DNA of 64,000 nucleotides from the NCBI GenBank assembly GCA_035505375.1, contig DATJQV010000066.1, positions 27,687 to 91,686 on the forward strand. The letters run 5' to 3'. The position numbers and the translations under genes were made by a program. The DNA comes from a bacterium. GTDB lineage: Bacteria > Hydrothermota > Tepidihabitantia > Tepidihabitantales > Tepidihabitantaceae. Of the stretch, positions 7,967 to 15,841 are shown piece by piece; positions within the stretch are counted from its first letter, which is position 1; every line of letters starts with the position of its first letter. The notes below the pieces were generated by a model. It ran no database searches, was not told the origin of the DNA, and saw only the letters and a list, made by a program, of their open reading frames with translations.

Positions 7967-9680
7967 TCATGAGCATCAGCCCCAAGCCGTGCGGGTCGTA
8001 GGTGATGGGCTGCCAGTCGGCATTCGCCTTGCGGCCTGGTTGCTTGCGCCGGAAGTTGAGGCCCCAGACACTGCCCGGCTTCGCAGTGACTCCGAATTGG
8101 GCCAGCGGCAGCTTGGCTTCCACCGACCAGTAGTTCTTGCCTTTCGTCGTCTTAACGTCCACGTCAGCGTTCCAGGACATGTCCACATCCATCTTGCCCG
8201 CCGGGCTGGCCGTTATCTTCTGGTCCAGCACGACCGCGTTCGGGTTGAAGTATATCTGGTAGATGACGCCTCGTGATGTATCAGGCGCAAGGAACCAGCC
8301 GACGCAGTCGTCAAGGTGCACTCCCTTGTCGCGCTCGGTGGCATTGGCCCTGAGACTCTCCGGATGCGGGTCGAAGCAGACAGCGGCGAGGTAGAGATCC
8401 GTTGAGTCGGCCGCGAAGTAGAACCGGACCGAGTCGGTCTTCATCGATTCGCTGTCGTTGGTGAAAAGGTCCATAACCGGCTTCTGCCAGAGTTTCTCGA
8501 TGACCTTGCCGTCAATCACCGGCGGCTTCCTGACGAAGCCGCACCGGGCGGTGCGGGCCACGTCGAGCGAGGCGGTAATCGGACTCGACTTGCCTTTGGC
8601 GTACGGGAACCGGAGCGTCAGCTTGGGCGCCGGGAACGGCCGGCCCGCGCCGGCCACGGCAAATCGGTACTCGGCTTCGGCTCCGGGAGCGACGCTGACT
8701 GCCGCCGCCTTGGGTGAGACATTCCAGGTGGCAGGTACGTCCCAGCGGAGCGTGTCCTGAAGCGGAGTCTCAAGCGGCCGGTTCCTGATGATGAGCGTCA
8801 CGGTATCAGAAGCCATGAGATTGTCGCCGACGAGCACCGGCCGGCTGAACCTGAGCCCGGTCAGCTCGTTCCGGTCCACGGACTGGATGTCTTCCCAGGT
8901 CACGTCGTTCCACGCCCGCTTCTCTCCGCCGAGCAGAATCGGCTCGATGGTGATGCCCTTCTCGTCGTCCACGGTCACCATCGCCCAGTGATAGAGAATG
9001 CCGGTCGGGCCCGTCTCGGTTTCACCGCCGGAGCTGCCGATCGCCGTGTACTTGATGCCGTCATAGGTCGCGCTGAAATACTCGTGGATGTGGCCGTTGA
9101 ACACCGCGTTCACGCCGTACTTCTTGAACAGGCTGTGCAGGGTATCCGGCTTACCCTCAGCAAGAGAGGCGGTCCAAAAAGGCTTGTGGTAGAAGACGAG
9201 CTTGAACTTTGCCTTGCGCGCAGCGGCCAGGTCGGAAGCCAGCCAGTTGAGCTGCTCTGCCGGCAGCGATTCGCTCGCTTCCCAGCGGCTGGCGTCGAGC
9301 ACGGTGATGTGCAGGCCCTTGTAGTCGAACGAGTAGTAGGGTTTGCCTGCGTTTCGTTCATACGGACCTAGTGCGTTGTCGAAGGTGATGTCGTGGTTGC
9401 CCGGCGTGTAGTAGAATGGCATCTTCAGCGGGGCAATAATGGCCTTGTATTCCTTCCACTCCTGGTCGAGCTTCAGCGTGTCGGTCCGCTCGTAGCCTTC
9501 AATGTGGTCGCCGACGGTGATGACGAAATCGGGGTTGGCCTTCGCGACCTCGGCCACGATCTTCTCGTGGACGCTGTCCTGGTGGTCGCCGGTCCGGTCG
9601 CCGAGTATCGCGAACCTGACCGGCGCCGCGACCGCCACCACCGCCAGCAGGAACACAGTTGTCATAATCACTCTCTTCAT
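7962..9680 (-). CDS. Secreted calcineurin-like metallophosphoesterase with C-terminal CBM9-like domain
   Basis: The 572-residue protein begins with a signal peptide (about residues 1-18). Residues about 22-240 form a calcineurin-like phosphoesterase: ILGDRTG, ITVGDHIEG, YTPGNHD, YHKPFW and NGHIHEY supply the two-metal ligands. A middle beta-sandwich region follows (about 270-385). Residues about 390-570 resemble the carbohydrate-binding CBM9/DOMON-like fold, with IDGKVIEKLWQKP, DLYLAAVCFDP and WSVEAKLPLAQFG. It probably acts outside the cytoplasm on a phosphoester attached to or near a glycan; the substrate is unknown. The stop codon lies in the arm of the IVS-like element. The start has GGAG upstream. 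Confidence 0.8.
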   Translation of the reverse strand: MKRVIMTTVFLLAVVAVAAPVRFAILGDRTGDHQDSVHEKIVAEVAKANPDFVITVGDHIEGYERTDTLKLDQEWKEYKAIIAPLKMPFYYTPGNHDITFDNALGPYERNAGKPYYSFDYKGLHITVLDASRWEASESLPAEQLNWLASDLAAARKAKFKLVFYHKPFWTASLAEGKPDTLHSLFKKYGVNAVFNGHIHEYFSATYDGIKYTAIGSSGGETETGPTGILYHWAMVTVDDEKGITIEPILLGGEKRAWNDVTWEDIQSVDRNELTGLRFSRPVLVGDNLMASDTVTLIIRNRPLETPLQDTLRWDVPATWNVSPKAAAVSVAPGAEAEYRFAVAGAGRPFPAPKLTLRFPYAKGKSSPITASLDVARTARCGFVRKPPVIDGKVIEKLWQKPVMDLFTNDSESMKTDSVRFYFAADSTDLYLAAVCFDPHPESLRANATERDKGVHLDDCVGWFLAPDTSRGVIYQIYFNPNAVVLDQKITASPAGKMDVDMSWNADVDVKTTKGKNYWSVEAKLPLAQFGVTAKPGSVWGLNFRRKQPGRKANADWQPITYDPHGLGLMLMK

Positions 9681-9735
9681 GAATGTCTCCTCTCTTCCGT
9701 TTTGCTCCTAGTCCTCGATCCCTGACCCCTGGTCC

Positions 9736-10422
9736 CTATCTGAGAAACACCGCTGCCAGCACGCCGGCGAACACCAGCGCTGGAAGCATGTTCAGAACCT
9801 TGAGCTGTTTGATTTCGAGAATAGTAATACCCAGACCGATGAGAATCAAGCCGCCCGCAGCCGAGACCTCACCGACTACGGTGTTTGACAACACCGCGTG
9901 CAGTGAGCCGGCGAGCAGGGTCAGCCCGCCCTGGTAGATGAACAGCGGGATGACCGAGAAGAGAACGCCTATTCCGAGCGAAGAGGCGAGGGCCAGCGAC
10001 GCGAACCCGTCGAGCACCGACTTGGCCACAAGCAGGTTCGGCCTGCCGCCCAGACCTTCTTCGATTGCACCGAGCACGGTCATCGAGCCCATGCAGAAGA
10101 GCAGGAACGCCGTAACCAGTCCCTCAGCGAACCGCTCGCCGCCGAGCTGTAGTCGTGCCTTCAGCCATTCTCCGAATCGGTTGAGCAGCCGGTCGATGTC
10201 GAGCAGTTCCCCGGTAATCGCGCCCAGAACTATCGAGAAGACAAGCACAAGCAGGCTCTTTGTCTTCGCGGCCATTGTGAACCCGATGAACAGCGTGAAA
10301 AGGCCGATGCCCTGGAACGCCACGGTAGTGAACCGTCTGGGCAGACGGGCGTGGAAGAAGGTGCCGACCATGCTGCCGGCTATGACAGCGCCGACGTTAA
10401 TCAGCGTCCCGAGAAGCCTCAT
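9736..10422 (-). CDS. DUF554 family membrane protein
   Basis: A 228-residue integral membrane protein with about seven hydrophobic segments. The N terminus MRLLGTLINVGAVIAGSMVG and the block AFLLFCMGSMTVLGAIEEGL with later SVLDGFASLALASSLGIGV are typical of the DUF554 (YdfK/YqgA) family, suggested to be transporters without an established substrate. It follows the MBL hydrolase gene by two bases and is probably cotranscribed. Its stop codon sits at the edge of a word-repeat arm (about 9707-9739, variations of GATCCCTGACCCCTGG), another place where a gene end meets a repeat. Confidence 0.8.
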   Translation of the reverse strand: MRLLGTLINVGAVIAGSMVGTFFHARLPRRFTTVAFQGIGLFTLFIGFTMAAKTKSLLVLVFSIVLGAITGELLDIDRLLNRFGEWLKARLQLGGERFAEGLVTAFLLFCMGSMTVLGAIEEGLGGRPNLLVAKSVLDGFASLALASSLGIGVLFSVIPLFIYQGGLTLLAGSLHAVLSNTVVGEVSAAGGLILIGLGITILEIKQLKVLNMLPALVFAGVLAAVFLR

Positions 10423-10424
10423 CG

Positions 10425-11294
10425 CTATTGGAACCGGTTCCAGCCCGGGTGTTTGGCATCGGCCTGCCCGCCGAGCTCGATGAAGGCGGTTTCGATGTTC
10501 AGACGGTGCGCTTCCTTGTTCTGGTCGCGGTCAGCGTATGTCATGCCGGCGCAGTCTCTGAGAGCATCGGAGATGCGTCGCCCTGCTGCCACTGCTGCTT
10601 CCACTCTGCGCTGCAGTTCAGCAAGGTAGGCGCGGTCCGTGTCGAACCTCGCCCTGACTTCCGACCGGCCGCTGGCCGGCGTGCCGTGGCCCGGCACGAG
10701 CGTGGTCACATCAAGTTGCGCAAGTCGGTCGAGAGTCTGGCGATACGCCTCCAGGCTGTGCATCACAAATGGAATCTCGATGTCACTCAGCATGTCCGCG
10801 GCCCAGAGGGTGGTCTCGCTTTGGTCATAGACGACCAGTTGTTCGGGCGCGTGGCCCGGCGCGTGTAGCAGTTCGATCGTCCTGTCCCCGAGCCTGAGCT
10901 CGAGTTGGTCGGCGAAAGTCTGGTCCGGCTCGCGCAGCAGGAAGGGCATGTCACGTTGCACTCCCGACTGCCGTTCCCACTCGGTAACCTGGCGCTCGAT
11001 TCGTGCACCTGACTCGGCCAGCACCGCCTGGCTCTCCTGCAGCTGGACGACCGGCACTCCCGGAAAGTACTCGGGACCGAGAACGTGGTCCCAGTGGTTG
11101 TGGGTCACGACCAGGTACGTCGGGCTTGCGCCGTGCGCGTAGATGTGGGACCGCAGCCGGTCAATCTCGTCAGGGAAAAGGCCAGGGTCGATGAGCAGAG
11201 CGTCCCTGCCGTAAACGAGAACGCCGGCGTTGTAGGACATGGAACGGCTTGGAAAGAGAGTAAGGGAGGAGAGAGGAGGGAGGAGTTCAGTCAT
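10425..11294 (-). CDS. MBL-fold metallo-hydrolase
   Basis: The 289-residue protein has the metallo-beta-lactamase zinc motifs THNHWDH, GHAPEQ, the Asp in WAADML and the late His in LVPGHGTP. It belongs to the broad glyoxalase II-like group of hydrolases; the substrate cannot be named. The N terminus is odd: residues 3-16 (ELLPPLSSLTLFPS) are encoded by the left arm of IVS-like element 2, so the start has probably been rebuilt by insertion. ATG 11294 overlaps the end of the four-helix-bundle gene. A later ATG at about residue 19 (MSYNAGVLVYG) would be the start without the arm. An in-frame ATG at 11321 lies inside the four-helix gene. Confidence 0.75.
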   Translation of the reverse strand: MTELLPPLSSLTLFPSRSMSYNAGVLVYGRDALLIDPGLFPDEIDRLRSHIYAHGASPTYLVVTHNHWDHVLGPEYFPGVPVVQLQESQAVLAESGARIERQVTEWERQSGVQRDMPFLLREPDQTFADQLELRLGDRTIELLHAPGHAPEQLVVYDQSETTLWAADMLSDIEIPFVMHSLEAYRQTLDRLAQLDVTTLVPGHGTPASGRSEVRARFDTDRAYLAELQRRVEAAVAAGRRISDALRDCAGMTYADRDQNKEAHRLNIETAFIELGGQADAKHPGWNRFQ

Positions 11295-11698
11295 CGCGCG
11301 ATAATGCTCCAATGAGACCATTCAACATTCGACTCAACTCATCCAGCTTGCTCTGAAGCTCGCCGGCCGTCTTCGGTGAAATGTACCGCAGTCGGGCCGC
11401 GACTTCGACCTGCGTATCGAGCTCGCTGAGCGAGCCGCGTGACGTGTACAGGAAGCGGACGTATTCCTTGCGCCCTTTTCTGGCCGATCCCTCCGCTATG
11501 TTGCTGGGAATAGACAGGGCAGCCCTCCGCATCTGTGACACCATCCCGAATTTCTCGGCGGCCGGGAATCGCGCAGTGACCTCGTGCACCTGAATGACGA
11601 AATCCATTGCCTTCATCCATACCGTGAGTCGGCGGTGCGGCTTCTCATCCATTTCTCATCTCCTCCCTCCTCCCTCACTCCCTGCTCCCTGAACCTCT
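11250..11698. mobile_element. IVS-like element 2: purine/pyrimidine inverted arms around a four-helix-bundle gene
   Basis: The left arm (about 11253-11290) is purine-rich (variations of GGGAGGAG); the right arm (about 11645-11698) is the pyrimidine complement (variations of CTCCTCCCTC). They flank a four-helix-bundle gene and nothing else. The right arm encodes the C-terminal tail and stop of tag and also supplies the ribosome-binding site of the four-helix gene. The left arm encodes the first residues of the MBL hydrolase. Organisation and length (about 450 bp) match element 1, but the arm words are quite different. Confidence 0.6.
11287..11652 (-). CDS. Four-helix-bundle protein (23S rRNA IVS-protein family), second copy
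   Basis: The 121-residue protein aligns along its length with the copy at 7522: LTVWMKAMDFVIQVHEVTAR, FPAAEKFGMVSQMRRAALSI, PSNIAEGSARKGRKEYVRFL and GSLSELDTQVEVAARLRYI. It ends with LDELSRMLNGLIGALS, as the first copy ends with VGRMLHGLIVSIV. The two proteins are clearly homologous but only moderately similar, so they are not a recent duplication. The GGAGGAGATGAGAA before ATG 11652 belongs to the inverted arm. The stop overlaps the start of the MBL gene by eight bases. By analogy with IVS proteins and Avd, RNA or DNA binding is likely; no catalytic residues are seen. Confidence 0.85.
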   Translation of the reverse strand: MDEKPHRRLTVWMKAMDFVIQVHEVTARFPAAEKFGMVSQMRRAALSIPSNIAEGSARKGRKEYVRFLYTSRGSLSELDTQVEVAARLRYISPKTAGELQSKLDELSRMLNGLIGALSRDD

Positions 11699-12276
11699 GA
11701 GTGCCGAAAGCAACCGACGAGGTGATCGTTCACCATCCCTGCCGCCTGCATGAATGCGTAGCAGATGGTCGAACCGACGAAGCGGAACCCGCGCGCCTTC
11801 AAGTCCTTGCTCATTGCATCGGACTCGCGGCTCCGGCAGGGAATCCGGCCGATGGCCCGCCATCGGTTCTTCTTGGTCTTGCTGCCGGTGAACTGCCAGA
11901 TGTAGCGGTCGAAGCTGCCGTACTCCTGTCTTACCGCCAGGAAGGCACGCGCGTTGGCGATCGTGGCTTCTATCTTCATGCGGTTGCGGATGATGTCGCA
12001 GTCGGCGAGCAGTTGTTGTACCTTGCGGCTGTCGAACCTCGCCACCTTGCGCGGGTCGAAGTTCGCAAATGCCCTTCGGAATCCCTCGCGTTTCTTCAGG
12101 ACGATTGCCCAGCTCAGTCCGGCTTGAAAGGCATCGAGCACGAGGAACTCAAACAGCTTCCGGTCGTCGTGCAGCGGCACGCCCCATTCGCTGTCGTGGT
12201 AGCGAATCATCAGCTCGTTGTCCGCCGGCCACGGGCAGCGTCGTACGGGCTTTGCAGTTATGGTGTCAGCGGACAT
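11656..12276 (-). CDS. tag: DNA-3-methyladenine glycosylase I
   Basis: Tag removes 3-methyladenine from alkylated DNA. The 206-residue protein has the family signature RCPWPADNELMIRYHDSEWG with PLHDD, then FEFLVLDAFQAGLSWAIVLK, and the C-terminal zinc-snap region VNDHLVGCFRH; the Cys near residue 14, His 27, His near 182 and Cys 188 fit the four zinc ligands known in Escherichia coli Tag. The last dozen residues (EVQGAGSEGGGRR) and the stop codon come from the arm of IVS-like element 2. A promoter-like TTGACC-17-TAACGT (12314-12286) ends nine bases before the ATG. Confidence 0.9.
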   Translation of the reverse strand: MSADTITAKPVRRCPWPADNELMIRYHDSEWGVPLHDDRKLFEFLVLDAFQAGLSWAIVLKKREGFRRAFANFDPRKVARFDSRKVQQLLADCDIIRNRMKIEATIANARAFLAVRQEYGSFDRYIWQFTGSKTKKNRWRAIGRIPCRSRESDAMSKDLKARGFRFVGSTICYAFMQAAGMVNDHLVGCFRHSEVQGAGSEGGGRR

Positions 12277-12285
12277 GGTGCAGGC

Positions 12286-12353
12286 ACGTTACCTCAAACT
12301 CCGCTCGTGGTCAAGCCACACCGCTTGACCCCGTTGATGTCGTCCCATATGCT
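12286..12353. promoter_or_regulatory. Divergent promoter region between tag and the gene at 12349
   Basis: On the minus strand TTGACC (12314-12309), 17 bases and TAACGT (12291-12286) point to tag. On the plus strand TTGACC (12325-12330), 17 bases and TATGCT (12348-12353) point to the opposite gene. The -35 boxes match well, the -10 boxes less well. Both would give leaders of almost no length. Confidence 0.4.
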
Positions 12354-13218
12354 ACTCGCCTTGCTGGGCCGCCCTGATTCGGTCCAGCCTGACACTGTCG
12401 AGAGGAAACTGCTGCTCCGATTCAGCCCCCGCGAGTTTGGCGTCGGCCTGTCGTCGGGCCGACGGCTGCGCTGCTTCCGCTTCCCCGGACGCTGGATGGC
12501 TGGGTCCGAACTGGACCGGCTCCGCGAGGACGTCAGGGCCGTGGCACTCGCCCGGCTCGGTACCGTACCCGAATACGGCGTATTCCTGCCGGGTCGCGCC
12601 CCCTGGTGCAACCGCGTGGTGACATGCCTGTACGACCGAGATGGTAGGGCGATCGCGTTCAGCACCGTGATGGCGTACGCACTCCCGGTAGACGGTCGGG
12701 TCCACCAAGTGTTTCAGCTCGGCTTAGTGGTATCCGACGGCAGGTCGCGGCAGAGCACCATCGGTTCGGTTTACTTCTGGCCGCTTGCCTACATCCTGGC
12801 GCTGCGCGGATTCCGACAGTACTGGGTTGCCTCCGCGACAATGATACCCAACATCGTGGGCATCTTCGCCGATGCCTTCGTCGACGTGTTCCCTCACTAT
12901 CGGCGTCGCCGCCGTCCTTCACCGGCGGTTCTGGCCATTGCCCGCCTCCTGGTGTCAAGGCACGGCGCCGAGTTCGCAGCCGGGCCGGAGAGTCGATTCG
13001 ACGAGGAGACCTTCGCGGTCAGCGACGGGTACATTGCCGCAGCCGCGCCTCTCCACAAGACATGGGACCAGGTCGCGAAGCACGCCGACCCACGCTGCAA
13101 CGAGCTCTGCCGCCGTGTGCTGGACTACCAACGCGGCGACGACCTGTTGCAGATTGGTCGCGTCAACCTCGGTCTGCTGCTGCGCCGAACCATAGGCGGG
13201 GTCGAGAAGCGACGATGA
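12349..13218 (+). CDS. Protein of unknown function next to a GNAT gene
   Basis: I do not recognise this protein of about 289 residues. It is soluble-looking, Arg-rich, and has a mixed alpha/beta core: GVFLPGRAPWCNRVVTCLYD, AIAFSTVMAYALPVDGRVHQ, VFQLGLVVSDG, FWPLAYILALRGFRQYWVAS and FADAFVDVFPHYRRR. The pattern of strands followed by a helix recalls acyltransferase folds, but no motif is decisive. It overlaps the next gene, a GNAT acetyltransferase, by ATGA, so the two are cotranslated. The start is uncertain: ATG 12337, ATG 12349 or, if the promoter at 12325-12353 is used without a leader, TTG 12361. The open frame further upstream is antisense to tag and not considered coding. Confidence 0.6.
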   Translation: MLLALLGRPDSVQPDTVERKLLLRFSPREFGVGLSSGRRLRCFRFPGRWMAGSELDRLREDVRAVALARLGTVPEYGVFLPGRAPWCNRVVTCLYDRDGRAIAFSTVMAYALPVDGRVHQVFQLGLVVSDGRSRQSTIGSVYFWPLAYILALRGFRQYWVASATMIPNIVGIFADAFVDVFPHYRRRRRPSPAVLAIARLLVSRHGAEFAAGPESRFDEETFAVSDGYIAAAAPLHKTWDQVAKHADPRCNELCRRVLDYQRGDDLLQIGRVNLGLLLRRTIGGVEKRR

Positions 13219-14294
13219 ACGGACCCAAATCGGTCATCGTCCGCGCCTGGCAGCCATCGGACAACGACGCCCTGATTCGAATCGCCCGCACAGCCTCATT
13301 CCCGGCCAGGGTCCGACTCGGCATCGACCGCGCGCCCGACTTCGCAGCGTTCAGCCAGTCGGCAGGTGACGGGTTCGACATCCTGGTCGCCGAGGTGCGC
13401 GGGCAAGTGGCCGGCTTCCTTGAGACGCGCCGGCTCACATTCCTGCTGCGCGGCAGACCAGTGCCGACCAGCTACTTCGCGCTGGCCGGAGTCGAGCGAG
13501 GCGGCCGCGGCCTGGGCATATATCCTCGCCTCATCGCCGAGGCTGAGCTACGCAGCCGGGCCGCTGGCGTGCGCCTCGGCCTGGGCCTCGCGAACGTCCG
13601 CAACCCGCGGGTGACCCGTTTCTTTGCGGCAAATCGTGACGACATTATCCTGGGTCGCAGAATTGTTGTCTCTTCGATACTGCTCGGTCCACGCCATCTG
13701 GTCCGGCGCGGTATCGCCTGCGACCGTGCGACCCCGATGGACCTGCCGGCGATCCTGGAACTAGTCAAACGCAGCTATTCGCGGCACGTCCTGGCACCGG
13801 TTGTCGATGAAGCCGGCCTGATGGCGGCGGGGACGGAGAACCTGGCCGTGGCCCGTGACGGAGGCAGCATCGTGGCAACCCTCGGTATCTGGGACCAGCG
13901 CGCGCTGCGCCGCGTCATGGTTGCAGGGTACGGCCACATCGAAGTCTGGCTCCGCCGTCTGCTCAACTCGGCCACCGCCCTGACCAGCCTCGCTCGCCTG
14001 CCGGCACCAGGCGAGGAACTGCGCGTGCTGCACGCGACGTACGCGGCGGCTGAACCGGAACGCGGGGACGCACTCGCAGGACTGCTGCGGTGGGTCTGCA
14101 ACCGCTGTGCGGGACAGGGCTATCACGCATTGCTGCTGGGGCTGCCGGAGGATGACCCGCTGGCCGCGGCGACTCGCGGCCTCTGGCAGTTCCGCAACGT
14201 GGACTTGCCGGTTCTTGTTCCGCATCCGGATATCCGGCACGCGCTGCTGGAGGCCGGAACGCCGTCGGTCCGCTTCGAATACGCGCTTGCCTGA
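13215..14294 (+). CDS. GNAT family N-acetyltransferase
   Basis: The 359-residue protein has an N-terminal GNAT domain: SVIVRAWQPSDNDALIRIAR, then FDILVAEVRGQVAGFLETRR, and the acetyl-CoA loop region SYFALAGVERGGRGLGIYPR (the expected Q/RxxGxG/A pattern is seen as RGGRGLG). The second half (about 165-359) has a repeated, weaker GNAT-like layout (RATPMDLPAILELVKRSYS, NLAVARDGGSIVATLGIWD), so it may be a tandem GNAT. The substrate is unknown. The ATG at 13215 overlaps the upstream stop. A strong promoter for phoH follows its stop at 14311, so it ends its operon. Confidence 0.75.
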   Translation: MNGPKSVIVRAWQPSDNDALIRIARTASFPARVRLGIDRAPDFAAFSQSAGDGFDILVAEVRGQVAGFLETRRLTFLLRGRPVPTSYFALAGVERGGRGLGIYPRLIAEAELRSRAAGVRLGLGLANVRNPRVTRFFAANRDDIILGRRIVVSSILLGPRHLVRRGIACDRATPMDLPAILELVKRSYSRHVLAPVVDEAGLMAAGTENLAVARDGGSIVATLGIWDQRALRRVMVAGYGHIEVWLRRLLNSATALTSLARLPAPGEELRVLHATYAAAEPERGDALAGLLRWVCNRCAGQGYHALLLGLPEDDPLAAATRGLWQFRNVDLPVLVPHPDIRHALLEAGTPSVRFEYALA

Positions 14295-14310
14295 GCGGAC
14301 GCCCATATCC

Positions 14311-14339
14311 TTGACTCGACCGATTCTCCTGCCTACAAT
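14311..14339 (+). promoter_or_regulatory. Sigma-70-type promoter of the phoH-ybeY-corC-recO operon
   Basis: TTGACT (14311-14316), a 17-base spacer and TACAAT (14334-14339) match the consensus at 5 of 6 positions in each box. Transcription should start near 14346, downstream of the in-frame GTG at 14343, which argues for the later GTG at 14385 as the phoH start. Confidence 0.6.
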
Positions 14340-14384
14340 AGCGTGCCAGTTGGACAATACCATCAAGACCCCGACCAGAGAATA

Positions 14385-15365
14385 GTGAAACCGGACAACA
14401 GTTGCAGCCATTCCATCTCGGTCGAGGACATCGACCCCCTCGCCCTGCTCGGCCCGGCCGACGTCAATCTGACTACCCTCGGCAAGCACTACAAGACAGC
14501 GATTGTCGTGCGCGACGGCCGGATCATGCTGCACGGCCCCAAGACCGAAGAAACCGAGCTGATGAGGCTGCTCGACCGGCTGCTCGCGCGCGTCCGGCAG
14601 GGCGAACCCCTGAGCCCGGAGCTCATCAACGCTGAGGTGGACCGGATCCGCCGCTGCCGCGAACCCGGCGCGGGCGATTCCGAGCCGGAAGTGCTCGCGA
14701 TCAAGACTCCCCGGAAGGCGATATTCGCGAAGACGCGCAACCAGCGGAGCTACCTGCAGGCGATGCAGCGCCATGACATCATCCTCGCGGTCGGGCCGGC
14801 CGGAACGGGCAAGACCTATCTCGCGGTCGCCGCGGCGCTTGAATCCCTCGTTTCGGGCCACTCGAGTCGCATTGTCCTCACCCGGCCCGCGGTGGAGGCC
14901 GGAGAGTCGCTCGGCTACCTGCCCGGCACTTTCAAGGAGAAAGTAGACCCCTACCTGCGTCCGCTCTACGATGCCCTGTTCGACATGATGCCGATGGAGC
15001 GGGTCCAGCGCCTGATTGAGCAGGAAGTTATCGAGGTCGCACCGCTCGCGTTCATGCGGGGCCGGACTCTATCCGACGCCTACATTATTCTCGACGAGGC
15101 GCAGAACACCACCTCGACTCAGATGCGCATGTTCCTGACCCGGCTCGGCTGGAACTCGAAGGCCATCGTCACCGGTGACATCACCCAGATCGACCTTGCC
15201 GCTGAGCACAGGTCCGGCCTGATTGAGGCGGTCGAGCGGCTCGAAGGCGTCACCGGCATCAGCATCGTCCACCTGACCGACGCCGACGTGGTCCGGCCGC
15301 CGCTGGTCTCGCGCATCATCCGCGCGTACGAGAACCGGAAGGCTACCGGCGCTGATGCGTCCTGA
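14385..15365 (+). CDS. PhoH-like ATPase (YbeZ family)
   Basis: A cytoplasmic P-loop ATPase that works with YbeY in ribosome and RNA quality control. About 326 residues; the Walker A motif is GPAGTGKT (IILAVGPAGTGKTYLAVAAA) and Walker B is YIILDEAQNT. Other family blocks are RIVLTRPAVEAGESLGYLPG, FMRGRTLSDAY and VTGDITQIDL. The usual N terminus of PhoH-like proteins (LLGPADVNLTTLGKHY) begins soon after the chosen GTG. An in-frame GTG at 14343 would lie before the predicted transcription start. The next gene, ybeY, overlaps the end by 11 bases, the classic phoH-ybeY arrangement. Confidence 0.9.
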   Translation: MKPDNSCSHSISVEDIDPLALLGPADVNLTTLGKHYKTAIVVRDGRIMLHGPKTEETELMRLLDRLLARVRQGEPLSPELINAEVDRIRRCREPGAGDSEPEVLAIKTPRKAIFAKTRNQRSYLQAMQRHDIILAVGPAGTGKTYLAVAAALESLVSGHSSRIVLTRPAVEAGESLGYLPGTFKEKVDPYLRPLYDALFDMMPMERVQRLIEQEVIEVAPLAFMRGRTLSDAYIILDEAQNTTSTQMRMFLTRLGWNSKAIVTGDITQIDLAAEHRSGLIEAVERLEGVTGISIVHLTDADVVRPPLVSRIIRAYENRKATGADAS

Positions 15366-15747
15366 AATCTACGGGACGCAGGACAGCCGCCTGCGTGCCG
15401 ATATCCGGCGTCTCTGCCGCCGGATTGACCGTGACCTCAAGCCGGAGCCCTCGGTCGTGAACGTTGTCTTCGTGACCGATCCACAAATACACGCGCTTAA
15501 TCGCCGGTTCCTGAGACGCGACCGGCCGACGAACGTCATCTCATTCAACTCGCCTGAGTCGCATTTGCCGGGCGAACCCAGGCTTCTCGGCGAGGTCTAC
15601 GTCTCGCGCGACCGGGCGCGGGCCCAGGCGCGCGAATACGGTGTCACCTACGCGTCGGAACTCCGCCGACTCGTGCTCCACGGGTTGCTGCATCTGCTCG
15701 GCCTGACCCACCGCGAGATGGAACCGTACTATAACAAATACCTTTGA
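15355..15747 (+). CDS. ybeY: Endoribonuclease YbeY
   Basis: YbeY is a metal-dependent endoribonuclease needed for 16S rRNA 3'-end maturation and ribosome quality control. The 130-residue protein carries the zinc motif HGLLHLLGLTH (HGxLHLxGxxH) near its C terminus and the preceding TNVISFNSPES and LLGEVYVSRDRA blocks (usual form TDVLSFP and LGDIxIS). It overlaps phoH by 11 bases and is followed by a word-repeat hairpin, then corC. Length is slightly short for the family, ending soon after the metal site (HREMEPYYNKYL). Confidence 0.92.
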   Translation: MRPEIYGTQDSRLRADIRRLCRRIDRDLKPEPSVVNVVFVTDPQIHALNRRFLRRDRPTNVISFNSPESHLPGEPRLLGEVYVSRDRARAQAREYGVTYASELRRLVLHGLLHLLGLTHREMEPYYNKYL

Positions 15748-15756
15748 GGACAATGA

Positions 15757-15828
15757 CCAGTTTGCAGTTTGCAGGTCGCAGTGGGGTCAGGACATGACTG
15801 CCAACTGCCAACTGCAGACTGCAGACTC
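15757..15828. repeat. Word-repeat hairpin between ybeY and corC
   Basis: The left arm (15757-15782) repeats CAGTTTGCAG; the right arm (15795-15828) repeats the complement ACTGCCAACTGC and CTGCAGACTGCAGACT. A core of about 12 bases separates them. There is no gene inside. It belongs to the family of gene-less arm pairs described in the findings. Confidence 0.55.
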
Positions 15829-15841
15829 AATTGCCTAGTCC

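Noticed and set aside
7455..11698. Diversity-generating retroelement, because Avd shares the four-helix fold
   Set aside because: No reverse transcriptase, template repeat or variable repeat is seen near either four-helix-bundle gene.
11701..12336. Long plus-strand frame upstream of the gene at 12349
   Set aside because: It is antisense to tag, whose protein motifs are clear; it is a high-GC shadow frame joined by chance to the real gene.
14343..14384. Earlier GTG start for phoH
   Set aside because: It lies only three bases after the -10 box, before the expected transcription start, and adds residues outside the family.
13761..14861. 366-codon minus-strand frame
   Set aside because: Antisense to the GNAT and phoH genes and across a good promoter; no recognisable protein.
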